A stretch of DNA of 64,000 nucleotides, taken from positions 140,966,056-141,030,055 of the forward strand of contig NC_048598.1 of assembly GCF_003668045.3 (NCBI RefSeq), given 5' to 3'. This document shows positions 47,629 through 59,974 of the stretch, in pieces. How positions within the stretch are numbered: the first letter of the stretch is position 1; every line of letters begins with the position of its first letter. The notes beneath the pieces were generated by a model that was given only the letters and a program-made list of their open reading frames with translations, was not told where the DNA came from and made no database searches. Source of the stretch: Cricetulus griseus (taxonomy: Eukaryota > Chordata > Mammalia > Rodentia > Cricetidae). The position numbers and the translations under genes are program-made.

Positions 47629-50600
47629 CATATATATATATCATAAATTATGAGGGTGAAATACAAGATCATATGCAAATATAGCAAGATATTTTTCATT
47701 CAATTGGCATAGGCTTTAATACAGAAAAATATGTATTGCTGAACTTTACCTAGTACTCAAATTAAGTGTTGGGTTATATAAAATGTTGCATGAAACAAGA
47801 AAACATTTTCTCCAACCTTTTATTCTAGAGGTTGAGCTGTTAAAAACAAACAAAAGTTTAGAATTATTAAGTGGGTATCGATGAATTATGAAGCAAAGTA
47901 TCTTTTAACAATTCACGTAAGCCATTTTCATTTGCTCCAAGTCATTAGGAATGAAGAAAGAAGTGGGATATGCGGCTCCCTCTAGTCCTGTAATCTCTGC
48001 TAGATCTTCATGAAAGCCTGTCTCTCAGCAGATACCCAGCTTTGCCCCCTCTTTTTCACTCTTATAGAGTAGCTAAATAACAAGGAGGCAGCCCCAACTT
48101 GGACCAGGAGACTTGATCTGGATATTTTCTCAATGTGCATAGCATCTGTCCTTTAAAATTCGGTGGGAAATTCTCTTTAGGCTGCTCATCTATCATCCAT
48201 TGAGCTGAAGGAAGGCTCAAGTTATCTCTCTTCATAAAATGGAAATCATGAGCTGCAAAGGAGTGACATAATAAGAGCAAAAACCTGAAATTCAGATTAC
48301 ATTACAAGCAACCTTTCGGTCTGGAATCATTTTCTGTACTAGCAAGGAGAGTTCTGTGTAGTCACACACATTCATCATGCATATTTGTCTCAGCACATTG
48401 TTGATATAAAATTATAACTTTTATCTTAAGTTCTAGGTTGCTTCTTATTCTGTGTGTCATGTTTATGATTTCTCTTAATGCTGAAAACACATTCATATAG
48501 TAACTCAAGGTCATATGTGTGTTTTACACAATGAAAACTAGTTTCAAATCTATTTCGTTGTAAATCAATTAAGTAGCATATGAAAGGAATCTGTCATCAA
48601 AACTATGACATGCTTTGGGGTTAATTTCAGGAGCTTCAAGTTATTACAGAAATTCATGCATGGTGATCAATGTAAATTTTCATTCTCAAGAGGCGTTTGT
48701 GTTGATGCACTCATTCTCAGCATCAAGAAGAGATACGCTGTGCCAATGTTGAAGCAGAAGGAAATGAGGGGATGTATTTGACTTAGTAATGTTCCAAATC
48801 TTCACATTTTGATGTTTTCAGACAATAGAATTATCTCTTACTTTTAAAATCTTTGAAATCTAAATCAGAACCATTACCACACTACAAGGACTGGTCAATA
48901 TCAGGTCTGGTACACCACAGAACTGATAATTATCACAATGGTAGTATATTTGCAGAATTTAAAGAAAATATTGATGTTGAATTTTGTATTTATTATCTCA
49001 AATAAACTGCTAGTATCTGCATACACATTTATATATTAGCCTTTGAGATGAGTAAATAACTGATCATGATATAGGTAATGCTTTCTTTAAAATAGTGAGA
49101 GAGGAATGTCGAATTATTTCATCCACTTTGTGAAATCTATAATCACATGCATTGTCATTTCTCCACAGAGTGCCAACATGGCTGAGTGTATAGTTAATAT
49201 TTCATATGCTCTATCTAATGTCCTTCCCAGACCTTCAGAATAATGTTTTCAAATGCCCTCCAAAGAGACCTTCCTGACTCCAGAAAGATCAAATACATCT
49301 CAAGTTACTGTGCTGCAGCTTTACATCAGGATGGGGGATATCATGTAATTTGCACTTGAGAGCGTGTGATTGTTTTTAACTATTTTGTCTACCCTGCCAT
49401 TCTAAGCCTTAAATGTTTCTGTTCTGTTCTTTCTTCAAATAGTCATGCTTGGGCTTCTAACTATGAGAGATTCATACAAAATTCCTAATACAATGTGCTG
49501 TTTATGCTGTTTGGATTCACATGTTTCATCTCTGACTGGCATAAGCCACCAAAAATGGGAGACAGACACTTGGTGAATCCTAGACGTTTTTACAAATGTG
49601 TGAAATTATGAGATGCCAGGTAAAAAAACATTGAAATTTGAGAAACAAACATCTTTGATAATAGTTAATGTTGCTGCTATCTATCTCTTATTCTGTCTAT
49701 TGTAAATTTTAATTTCTTGTATAATATCTTTGGCAATAAAGAAACGTCAGCTTTGTGTGCTATCAAAATAAAGGTTAATCAGAGATTATGACTGATAATT
49801 TAATTGAGTATGAAATGATTTGCTTTTGTTAATGCTGGGTGTATTTTATTTTTCACATTTGCAATGTCCTAAACTTTTATTTGCATTGCTTGCTTAAAGG
49901 TAGTATCTGGAGTACAATGTTACTCTACAAATATAAGGATAGAAAAACTGTAAGATAGAAAGGAGGCCTGGGTGATTATCTCAAAACAAAGGTGTGATTT
50001 CCGCGTTTACATGTATGAACACATAATGCTTTGCTGTCTTCCAGTTATTGCCCTTGTATTTTTGTTGTTATTCCTTCTTCCTTTAGCATAATAAGCACTT
50101 GGCTTTGCACTGGCAGCCTGATATAAGGTAGAACAGTACTACAACCAACTTCAACCTGTTAACCTGTACTCACAAAGCTTATTTGTTGTGCTATGGTCTT
50201 CAGTGGGGCAATGAGAGGTATATTACACCTTTGATACTACTATGGCTTTATTTTTCACCTTTAATCCTATGGATACCACACTCAATTCATGGATTCCTGA
50301 ATATCATCCACATTTAGATTTTTTTACAATTATTTTAATAGCAATTTCACCATATAGTGAAGAATTTTATATTTCCAACTATTCCATCTTTTTATATTTT
50401 TCACTTCCAATTTTACTTTTAAAATAATATTTATCTCTTACTAATCATATGTGGAAGGCAAGAAAAACGTTTTATTCTTTATTACTATGTTACATATAAA
50501 GACCAAATATCAAAAAGGTTAAAAAATAATCTCATACATACATATCAAGTTTGCATTCAGGCAAAAACAAAATCAGAGTGTCCAGTTCCTCAGACATGTT

Positions 50601-52252
50601 TCTTTATTGAAACCGTCCACTTAATACTGAAAATAAGTGGATCGACATCTATGAGCTCCTATTTGGGTAACATTGGAGAATAAAGGACAACATTATATCC
50701 TCTTGTTTGTTAAGTGAACAGGGAACAAATTAACTCCTGTATCTACAATTTCCAGATTAAACTTGGATGTGGGCTGTAAAAAGTATTTACGATAATATCC
50801 ATCTTTCATGATAAAACCATTTTATTAAGTTTTTCCCATAGTTATCAAAACAACTGGCTAAAAAGAGGACCATAATGGACTCTTGATTTTGAAAACTAAT
50901 AGATAATATTGGTTCTAGGGGAAAATATATTATTTTAGCACTTCAGCAGAAAGAAACACCTACAGAATTCAGTTCCATGTCTACCATTTTTCCGACATTC
51001 TGTGCAAATTTTGTATCTGTACTGTAAAGATTATGATCGTAAACTTTCCTACCTCACTGTGCTTCTGTAATGATCAAAAGTAACACCAAAAGACCAAGAC
51101 TTTCTAAAAGTTTCTGAAGATAAATAGAAGTGATTTGTCTACACTTGAAACTCCATATTCAATACATTTTAAAGAATCTGGTAAAGTATTTAATAGAATG
51201 TTTGCAATTATTTACATGAGACATAAATAGTAATATGATAATTTCTTGAGACTCATAGATTTATATTCTTCTAAAAGCCATACACGACCACATAAATTAT
51301 AATACATAATTTTCAACTGGCTTCTCTAATTGAGACAGACTGGATATGAAGTTGAGGAACTAGCCTTATTCTTTTCTGGAATACAAATTTTACTGAAAGA
51401 GTAAATGATTGATATTAGGTGAATGATAAAATAGAATTCCTTAGGCCAGATATTTTAAAATTCTTTTAATCACCTTTCCAAGTTGATGAAATTCAATGTT
51501 GTAGTGACATGAACACTGTTTGTAATTTTCTCACCAAACTGTTCTCATCACTTCATCCACAAACATAGATTTAAGGTCAAGGAAGTGAAACCAGTGGACA
51601 GAGAGGAACCCTTCAAGGTACTGAGCCGAGAAGAACAGCTGACTCTACCCAGAAGATCCCTTTGAACCTGGAGAGAATGCAAGCACATTCCCAGGTCCTT
51701 GAAAAATGACAAAAAATCGTTAGTTCATCCACATTTTGAGCTGTATTGCACATGAGCTATATTATTTTATTCATCACTAAGTAAACTATGATAACAAAAT
51801 CTCCCAAGAATGGTACAATGACCATAACAACAACAAAAAGAAATCATGAAGCACACAGGAGAACACACAAGTAGATCTAGCCATGCCTAAGGATTACCCC
51901 AAACCTGCTCAACATGGTAACTTCTTACTGTGCTAGAATAGCCATTTAAGGGTTTCAGATGTTAATTTAGAAGGAATCTCTTTACACACAAAGAAAGACT
52001 CTTATGTGTAGACTTCAGAATTAACCACAAGAGAGCAAAGCCGATTAAGAAAACAGAAAAAAAAAATCCTTCTTATGTTGCCCAACTCACTTCTCGTAGC
52101 GCTTATACTTAACTGAAAGGAAAATATTTCAGAATATATCACACTCAAACTGTCATACTCTTAATGAATGATGGTGAAGACCCATCACACAGAGTCTTCC
52201 TTAATTGTTAGCAAGAAGCTCAATAAGCCCTTTCCACAAGACCTCTTCATGG
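47166..52252. other. About 5.1 kb without recognised interspersed repeats
   Basis: Apart from an (AT)n tract at 47605-47642, I see no SINE, LINE, LTR or exon. The region is A+T-rich and its open frames do not exceed about 70 codons. In a window otherwise dense with repeats this is the largest clean block. Confidence 0.45.
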
Positions 52253-52327
<75 letters not shown>

Positions 52328-52348
52328 AGTGAGAGAGAAGGAGGCAGG

Positions 52349-52405
<57 letters not shown>
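52253..52405. repeat. Compound (CA)n(GA)n microsatellite with a second GA tract
   Basis: About 28 CA units (to 52310), a GA run, a ~25-base purine-rich interruption, then a second GA run of about 25 units. Overlapping open frames on both strands are artefacts of the repeat. Confidence 0.98.
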
Positions 52406-52407
<2 letters not shown>

Positions 52408-52934
52408 ACATAGGAGGTAGACTAGGTGAGAAGGAAGAACGCGTGTCCATAGGAATATGAGGAACATAACAGATAACTATGCATTGTGGCTGCATCCACA
52501 ATACATTGTATACATGCATCGAAACATCAAATTTTAATGTAAACTAAGTAAAACTTTTTGATGAATATCTTGTTTCCAGAGGAGACAGGTGCACACCTAG
52601 TTATTCCAGACCTCCTCCTACACCATAAGGTGTCAACAACAGACTAGGATGCCTCAGGAAATTCCTCCCCATCTAGGAAAACTTTATTCTTTGAATGTTC
52701 ATAATTGCTCTTGGGAATGAAGAAAAAGAAGACATTGTGTTTGCCCCATGTCAGCCATGTCATTTCCAGAAGAATATTTCAGAGGATTCTTTCTCATCCT
52801 CTAGGCCCTTTAACCATTTTGCCCATTTTTCTGTGACATTCTCTTAGTCATGACAGTGGCAGATATCCTTTTCAGTGCTAAGAACTCAACACTCACCAAT
52901 TCTGAATCCTTTGACACTTATGACTCTCCATTAA
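52406..52934. other. Noncoding DNA, nothing recognised
   Basis: No repeat or coding signal recognised. Confidence 0.4.
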
Positions 52935-53610
52935 CTGTCGCTCAATGTATAAAGACTCTTCTATGACCAAGGAGGCTAGAGAGACCGTATAAGTATTTAA
53001 GTAGTGCTGATTATAAGTATTTAGAAGGCAGTTTGTTTACCAATCTCTTTAGCTCAGTATCAGTAATAAATTCAGCACTAGGACCTATGACATCTTTAGC
53101 CATAATTTTTCTCAGGCTTGCAGTTGTAGGTGTATGTTTCTTCCTGTGGAGAGGGCCTCAAATCCAATCAGAAAGTGGTTAGATATACCCAAAACAATTG
53201 TTTAACTATGATAACATTTTACCTGAGACATCTTTATAGGCACTATGAGTGATGACTATCATTGAGTATTGTGGCATACACTCACAATTCAAAATGGAAC
53301 AAGACTGTGGAAGCCTTTTCTCCACCAGCAGCCTTCACAGCACCTTGTAGTCCTGTGAATGCTAGCCAGGGCAGTGGAGGCTGCCAGCTTAGTTCCAGCT
53401 AGGTTCATTGTGTGATATATCCTAAGTATGTGCTGTCTTCTCTGTTGAGTAACCAAAAGTAATGGCAATAGCCTTTATTGTGTTGGGAATTTCTGATAAG
53501 TTCCTGCTCAACCATTCATAGAGAGATATCCCACGCTTGGCACAGAAATTTTTGTTTAAAGACCTATGACTTCTCAGAGATGCATTATCCATTTTTGAAG
53601 AATAACTCTG
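52935..53610 (-). mobile_element. Antisense L1 3' UTR fragment
   Basis: Reverse-complement Lx landmarks: 'gacctatgacatctttagcc', 'cttcctgtggagagggcctc', 'aatccaatcagaaagtggtt', 'cctgagacatctttatagg', 'caccagcagccttcacagca' and 'gtcctgtgaatgctagccag'. It is collinear with the antisense L1 at 18.6-18.9 kb. Confidence 0.7.
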
Positions 53611-54953
53611 TTCAAATATGATAACAACAGTAATAATAATAAAATAATAAATAACAAATCACTTAGTTAATTTATAATTGAGCAGTTAGTTGCTCACCCT
53701 GAGCTGTGTAACCCAGAATGCTGTCATTTGGGCTTCCACAATGTGGTACAACTGGGTACAGGAAATCAAGTGCCCAAGCACCCTGAATAATTTTCATGAG
53801 CTTTGGGGAATGTATTCATCATGGATCTTTTGTCCCTCATGACTTCTTTGTCCCTTTTTTTCTGTTTACCAGTCATAAGTCCACCTTGTGTTGGTTATTG
53901 TGTATGAGAACATTCTGCTCCATTGGATTCACATGAGTAGAGAACCAGGACATAGTGAACTTGCTACACACCCCACTGCTTTGTGTGCCTGCTTTCAACA
54001 GCCTTAACTACTGTGACTGGTACTGAAGACCCACAGGCCATAGAAACATCCCATAATCAGGAAGATCACAAAGGGTTAAGAGAAGTTTTAAGATTTTCAA
54101 AATTAAAATGGACTAAGCATCGCAATCAATTGGCTCTAGAGGACATAAGTGGGAACTCAGTTTTGTTGTTTATTTCTAATTCTAATGCCATTCCCATGAT
54201 GCATGTTTCAACAGCCTCCCACCTAGAAGTTTACATCGTCTTTCATCCAATTTTGGCTCAAATATTTCTCTTACTCATTAGAAGAATCAATATCTGATTA
54301 GATCATAATATGATTTCCAGCAGCACAACTTCCCAACTAAAAAAAAACTACAAAATGTCACATAAAGTTAATAAGAATTCTTACTGCTATGATATTTTAA
54401 GGTGTTTCCTCCAATTCTTACTTTATTTATGTCACATTTAAATAAATTAAGACCACAACTTATACCAAAATGTGATTTCTAATCCCTCCTTGTATTCTAG
54501 AATATTTGCTCTCTGACTTCAAACCTCTGTGATCATCCAGGGCCACAGGGATTGCTAATCATCTATGCCCATCTTTCTTTCCTTTAACCCTGTTACTCTT
54601 TGGTCTAAGTTCACCCTGCACATTCTGCTTTAAATAAATTGTGTTAAATAAAATCCTGTTTCCCAAGCATATTACAGCTTTCTTATACACAATTATGATT
54701 TTCTTATTATAGTTACTCACATTGTAATACATAAAGCATTCTGGCACAAGGGTAAATTGCCAGATCATTAAATTTACTTAAAGGATTAGACAACTCAACA
54801 TTTGACTGAATATATTAATGTTCAATTTTGGACTCAAATTGTTAACAAGTATTTCACCTGAATGTATGTTTTGTACACCCACCATATGTTAACAGTGCTG
54901 ATAGCATCTAATAATTAAGAGAATTTAAGAAAATGTCATGAAACATTCTTTTG
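53611..54953. other. Noncoding DNA, nothing recognised
   Basis: A 104-codon open frame (53983-54297) has no recognised domain. The rest is A+T-rich. Confidence 0.4.
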
Positions 54954-55203
54954 TGTGTGTGTGTGTGTGTGTGTTTAAATTAGAAACAATCATGCTTCAC
55001 ATGTCAATCCCAGCTCGCTCTCTCTCCCCTCTTCCTCTGCCCCCCAACAATTCCCCCAACCTCCCACCACATCCCCCCTCTACTCCCTAGGGAGGGCCAC
55101 CCTCCCTGGGGATCTCCAATGTGTTATATCATCCAGGGGAGGGCCCTCCCCTATGTGCCCAAGCTGAGAGAGCATCCCTCCATGTAGAATGTGCTAATAT
55201 TCC
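54954..55203 (-). mobile_element. Antisense L1 3' end with (TG)n at its tail
   Basis: A TG run (54954-54974), then the reverse complement of the cricetid L1 3' terminus: 'cacatgtcaatcccagctcg', a C/T-rich block, 'ctccctagggagggccaccc', 'agagcatccctccatgtaga'. It directly abuts an oppositely oriented L1 3' UTR. Confidence 0.85.
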
Positions 55204-55205
55204 TT

Positions 55206-56235
55206 TTTATTGAAAGATTTCCACTGTTCAAATGGCCAAGAACCTGAGGCCAGATAGACCAGGGACCTAAGATTATACCAAATACTATATCTGCTAAAGG
55301 AGCATAGCAATGAAATGATTCCTAATGACATTGTACCACACTCAGATCAGTGTCTTGCTCAACCATCATCAGAGATGCCTCCTCCTGAAGAAGAACAAAT
55401 ACAGAGACCACAGCTGGACAGTGTGCAGTGTGAGCAAGGGACCTTGGAATCCTCAGTTCTAAATGGGATATTTCCATCAAACCCCTCCCCCGCAGGGGTC
55501 AAGGAAGTGCTAGAAAGGAGGGAGAATACCCAGGAAGCAAGACCCTTTAAGGACAGCAGGACTGCTGCACATTTGAACTCACAGAGCCTGATGCAGCATG
55601 CACAAGGCCTGCAAGAGTCTGCACCAGAGGGACCCCAGCCCTGAGATATGTGGACACAAAACCCCCATCCCTAATCCAGAAGCTATCCCCAGTAGATGAC
55701 CACTCACAAATGAAAAATTAATTCTCTACAAAGGAATATCAATGGGGACACAAACCACACTTCAGGGCAGACCCCATGCCCAGCAGTAGATAGCCAACAC
55801 AAAATGAACTCAATGACATCTTTAGAGGGAGTTTTTGTTGTTGTTATTAATATTTTGCTGGAGAATTTTTTTAATGCTTTACCATACAGGTGTTTGAGTA
55901 TATATTATTGCTTCCAGTTTTGTAGATTTATGGGATTTTTATTTATATGAACTTGTGTGCCTCAGTGTCTATGTTTCTTGTGATTTTTCTTTTTCTCTTT
56001 CTTCATTTGTTTTGTCCTGTACAGTTTGTTTGTTTTTGTGTTATGTTATTTTATTATTTGGATGCCTGGGTATTTTGTTTGTTTGTTTGTTTGTTTGTTT
56101 TTTGGTAAGGAGAGGCAGAAAGGGTGTGGATTTGTATGGGAGACGACATAAAGACAAACTAGGAGTAAATGAGGGTTGGAAAACTGTAGGCAGACTATAT
56201 TATATACAAAATCTATTTTAATAAAAGAAAAATAG
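55206..56235 (+). mobile_element. L1 3' UTR (Lx-type), sense
   Basis: It matches a long Lx 3' UTR in order: 'gccaagaacctgaggccaga', 'taccaaatactatatctgct', 'gatcagtgtcttgctcaacc', 'acccctcccccgcaggggtc', 'gtctgcaccagagggacccc', 'gcccagcagtagatagccaa', a TTTG-rich block, and the end 'tattatatacaaaatctatt' plus AATAAAAG. The 109-codon open frame at 55.3-55.6 kb lies inside this UTR and is not a gene. Confidence 0.85.
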
Positions 56236-56286
56236 AGAAAAGAAAGATACATTTGTGTCAACCTTCCAATTTTAATATTTCTTGAC

Positions 56287-56861
56287 TGTTGGGCCCAAAA
56301 ACATCAATTATGATATTTTGGGGTGCAAACATCAAGTTCTATCCCAGGAGCTCTAATCTCACATTGTCTTTTAGATGGCAGCTGGTTACCACCAGATGGC
56401 TTGGCCTCAGTTGAGAATGTCTCTTAATTTGCATAACAACAGACCTAGGCCCTGAGTGGGCCCACACCTATTTTGAGGGCTTGTATACTTGCCTAGGGAC
56501 TGGTGAGGACATGCAGTTTTTAGGAGTGATTCTAGTATTAAAGGAAATATTTGATAACAGCTTTATACATGATAATAGATGTCTTCTGATATCACCCCCA
56601 CAGCTGGAAAACTATTTAAGAGGATGCTTGAATAAACCGTGGCCTCAAGTCTCCAGGATGGACTGAGAGACCTCCTGAGATGACAAGATGTGTCTGTCTT
56701 GTCCTTAAAGCCTCCAGGTAGCCAGGAGTTTCCCAATCCACACTCTTCCACTCAGAGATGGACCCAGGGTTGTTCATATGGCTTGGATTGCAACCCCAAA
56801 GATGTCAATCCAGAATAGATGGCAACTGTAGCCTGGGACTGATAAAGGCCGAACCCCAGCA
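56287..56861 (+). mobile_element. Class II ERV-like solo LTR with exact 6-bp target duplication
   Basis: This 575-bp element begins TGTTGGGCCC and ends AACCCCAGCA. It is flanked by CTTGAC at 56281-56286 and 56862-56867, identical on both sides. A TATA-like 'ctatttaagaggatg' (~56612) lies about 20 bases before an AATAAA signal (~56630), and the GC-richer right third resembles R/U5. No internal retroviral genes remain, as expected after LTR-LTR recombination. The perfect duplication suggests it is one of the younger insertions here. Confidence 0.85.
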
Positions 56862-57107
56862 CTTGACTCCAAAATAATTTATAGGAAAGCAAGAGATTAT
56901 AGGATGATTTCAAACCAAAGTAACTGATTTCTGAAAACAGACAAATATTAGTGAGATTTTTCTTTTTCAGTCCCCATTTGGAATCACCTTTTATCTATAG
57001 AGGAAGTGTCTGCATTTGTCAGATTGTAACTAAATAACCTATAGGAATGTAAATATATCACATATCAAAATGTGGAAGAAGAAAACCAATGCCAATATTT
57101 CCTATCA

Positions 57108-57470
57108 TGTTGCTGTAGTTTGAATCCAATCGTCTCCTTTAAGCTCGTGCAGTTTTACATTTGGCCCCCACCTGGTGGTGATGCCATTTGGAAAGGCTGT
57201 GAAACCTTTAGGAAGTAGAGGTTCATTGGCAAAAACTGGGTATGTAGTGATGGATTTGAAATTTAATTACCTGGACCCACTTCCTGCCTTCTGTCTCTTT
57301 TTCTTGCTGCAGGTGGCTACAATGTGATCACTTTAAAGAGCCAGCTGCCTTGTCTTCACTGTGATGGACTGTTTCCCTTAAATTGTGAGTCAAAACACAA
57401 CTTCCTCCTTTACATGCTTTTCTTGTCAGATATTTGGTCACATGAATAAGAAAAGTTGCTTATGTTAAAC
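57108..57470 (+). mobile_element. MaLR-like solo LTR
   Basis: It begins TGTTGCTGTAGTTTGAATCC and contains 'gcccccacctggtggtgatg', 'aacctttaggaagtagaggt', 'cacttcctgccttctgtctc', 'gtgatggactgtttccctta' and 'cttctttacatg'-like sequence before 'gtcagatatttggtcacatg'. The flanks show only an imperfect ATCA match. Confidence 0.7.
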
Positions 57471-57508
57471 AATCAGAACTGAAACTGATTTTTAAGAAAT
57501 CAGTATTG

Positions 57509-57679
57509 AGGTGGGCGGTGGTGTCACACACCTTTAATCCCAGCACTCAGGAGGCACAGGCGAGCAGATCTCTATGAGTTCAAGAGTTTGAGGTCAGTTT
57601 GGTCTGCAAAGTGAGTTCTAGGACAGGTGCCAAAGCTAAATGGAGAAAGCCTGTCTCAAAAAAAAAAAAAAAAAAAAAA
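57509..57679 (+). mobile_element. B1 SINE
   Basis: B1 with an ~8-bp internal duplication-like insertion near 'gttcaagagtttgaggtcag' and a 19-A tail. It is the first of two B1s in direct tandem. Confidence 0.93.
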
Positions 57680-57692
57680 GAGAGAGACAGAG

Positions 57693-57858
57693 AGTCAGGC
57701 AGTGGTGGCACATGGCTTTAGATCCAGCACTCAGTAGGCAGAAGCAGGCGGATCTCTGTGAGATCGAGACCAACCTGGCCTACAAGAGATAGTTCCAGGA
57801 CAGTCTACAAAGCCACAGAGAAACCCTGTCTCTAAAAAACAAACAAACAAACAAACAG
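57693..57858 (+). mobile_element. B1 SINE
   Basis: Second B1 in the pair, separated from the first by a short GAGA linker. It has a typical end 'cacagagaaaccctgtctct' and an (AAAC)n tail leading into a CT/GATA/GA microsatellite. Confidence 0.94.
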
Positions 57859-57871
57859 ATCACTATCAAAT

Positions 57872-57908
57872 CCTCTCTCTCTCTCTATCTAGATAGATAG
57901 ATAGATAG

Positions 57909-57961
<53 letters not shown>
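57872..57961. repeat. Compound (CT)n-(GATA)n-(GA)n microsatellite
   Basis: A short CT run, about four GATA units, then about 25 GA units. The CT and GA runs are complementary and could pair across the GATA spacer. Confidence 0.97.
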
Positions 57962-57966
<5 letters not shown>

Positions 57967-57967
57967 A

Positions 57968-58050
57968 TTTCAGGGCTGACCATTGGGTACTAGACAACCA
58001 ATTTCTGTGTTCTTCTCTGGGAAAAACTTATCTCCCCTTCATATTAAGGT
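57968..58050 (-). mobile_element. Short antisense L1 3' UTR fragment
   Basis: 'cagggctgaccattgggtac' and 'ctctgggaaaaacttatctc' follow the GA tract just as at 28.99-29.04 kb, where the same motif follows a GA tract in antisense L1. Confidence 0.5.
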
Positions 58051-58957
58051 AAGAAGCCACACTCATAAAGCCTCACTAATGTGACTGCTCACATGTAAGC
58101 TAAACAAGGAGGACACCAACATATGGCAAAATGGAAGAAGGAAAGCACATGAGTCCTCAATCATACACAAGGATCTATAGGCAACTGAGGAAAGCTATTT
58201 CAAGATTTTACCAAATCTTAGATACATACAGACCTACAGTCAAGTTTAGTGAGTAGGATCTGTTTTGATGAAGTTTTACCATTTTATTTTTTAAGTTTTA
58301 GCTATAGAAGACAGCAATTTACAAAAATTAGGAATTTCATTACCTGTCTTTACAAACGAACTTGACTGAATAAAGATATATTAACAAATATGACATTGCC
58401 ACACATAATGCAGTATTTTAAATGATTTTTATAGAATTCAATCTTATCTGAGGCATGCGTTTGGGCAGCACAGGCATCAATATTAAATCTGCTTGCAATT
58501 GACGTCAGCAAAATATATTTAGTAAGCATGCCATCATATACATTAAAACAGTACTTAAAAGTGGGCTTGAACTGATGTACATATTTATTGAAATCTACTC
58601 AGAGTTTCCAGATATGATATTTTAAAATGAGTAAAAAGATAAGAATATGTAATGATTAATTTAAACAGCAAAAAAAAAAAAAACTAATTCCCCAAACCAG
58701 CGTAAAATAAAGGCATAATGTTGTAAAGAAATTATGGTATTAAAAAACAAAACTTTGTAAAGTTTATTTTTCATAATAATAAAGTTGCTTTATTATTACA
58801 AAATAAGACTTATCTTAAGTAATTTAATATAAATAAAAACTCAGTGTGGAAATAATCATTTAATGATAGATTATTTTGGGTATCATTTTATGTTTCAGAT
58901 TGTCACTCTGCATCTATTTGTATCCACAAATTCCCAGATTATAGAGGTATTAGTTTA
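58051..58957. other. Noncoding DNA, nothing recognised
   Basis: A+T-rich, with a short A run near 58672. Confidence 0.4.
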
Positions 58958-59006
58958 TTGATGAAGATACAGATTCAGAGCGATTGAATTATTTGCCCAG
59001 GTTAAA
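58958..59006 (-). mobile_element. MIR core fragment, antisense
   Basis: 'gatgaagatacagattcaga' followed by 'ttgaattatttgcccaggtt' fits the MIR core. It is cut short where the L1 at 59.0 kb begins. Confidence 0.45.
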
Positions 59007-59009
59007 ATA

Positions 59010-59616
59010 ATTCTAAAATAATTCTGACTTGATTGATGAGTAATTTATATGACATCTTATAGACTTCATCCAGCAGCTGATGGAAATAGAAGCAGATACC
59101 CACAGCTAAACCTTGAACTGAACTGAAATACAGTTGCAGAGAAGGAGGATTGATGAGCAAAGGGGTCCATACCAGGCTGCTGAAACCCAAAGAAACAGCT
59201 GACTTGAACAAGGGAGAGCTCTTGGTCCCCAGATTAATAGCTGGTAAATGAGCATGGGACTGAATCAGACCCCCTGAATGTGGGTGTCGGTTAGGAGACC
59301 TTGGAAATCTATGGGGCCTCTTGTAGTAGATCAGTACTTATCCCTAGCATAGGAATGGACTTTGGAAGCTCATCTCACATGTAGGGATACTCCAAGAGCC
59401 TAGACACAAGGGGGTGGGCCTGGGCCCTATCCCAAAGGATGTGACATACTCTTAACACCCCCTACAGAAGGCCTCTCCCTCCCTGGGGAGCAGAAAGGGT
59501 ATGTGAGAGGTACAGTGTTAGTTGGGGAGGGGGTGCAGGAGAGGAGGGGAGGGAGAGGGACCTGGGATTGACATGTAAAATAATCTTCTTTTTAATTAAA
59601 ATAAAAAATAAAAAGT
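59010..59616 (+). mobile_element. 5'-truncated L1 3' UTR (cricetid type)
   Basis: It matches the 3' UTR at 11.75-12.37 kb and 20.95-21.55 kb over its whole length ('cagcagctgatggaaataga', 'gaaatctatggggcctcttg', 'gggattgacatgtaaaataa') and ends with A-rich AATAAAA sequence. About 600 bp, so strongly 5' truncated. Confidence 0.92.
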
Positions 59617-59974
59617 AACTCTGTAAGTCCCATTCTTGCTAACTACAAAATGGTAAAATTAAGGAAACATACTTAAAATCCATTACTTTTATGATTAATA
59701 CCCATAATACCCATTATAATATGAAAGTGTTATAAACTTTAATGTATATATTAGGATTTAACACAATGAAAAGGGAATCAGTATGTATTCTTCAAAGAAT
59801 GAGATAAAATATCTAAAACTATCCATCATTCTGCCACTACAAGCATTCTAATGTGGTTTATTTCTGTTCATTTATTTTTTTATTGGCTAAGTGTGGGGGA
59901 TAGAAAATTCATTTTTGTATAACACAGCCTCTTGTCAAATGGTTGTTTACAGAGGCTAATCAGACTGGATGGCT
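59617..59974. other. Noncoding DNA, nothing recognised
   Basis: A+T-rich sequence between two L1 ends. Confidence 0.4.

Noticed and set aside
52201..52519. Several 67-88 codon frames with His-Thr, Ser-Leu and Cys-Val repeats
   Set aside because: All are generated by the CA/GA microsatellite, and frames exist on both strands.
53983..54297. 104-codon open frame as a coding exon
   Set aside because: No domain, no recognisable homologue, and no convincing splice or promoter context; it is compatible with chance.
55315..55644. 109-codon open frame as a small gene
   Set aside because: It lies wholly inside a sense L1 3' UTR and matches that UTR's order of blocks.
58460..58480. U6 snRNA-like start ('gggcagcaca')
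   Set aside because: Only about ten bases resemble U6; the following sequence does not match, so it is chance similarity.
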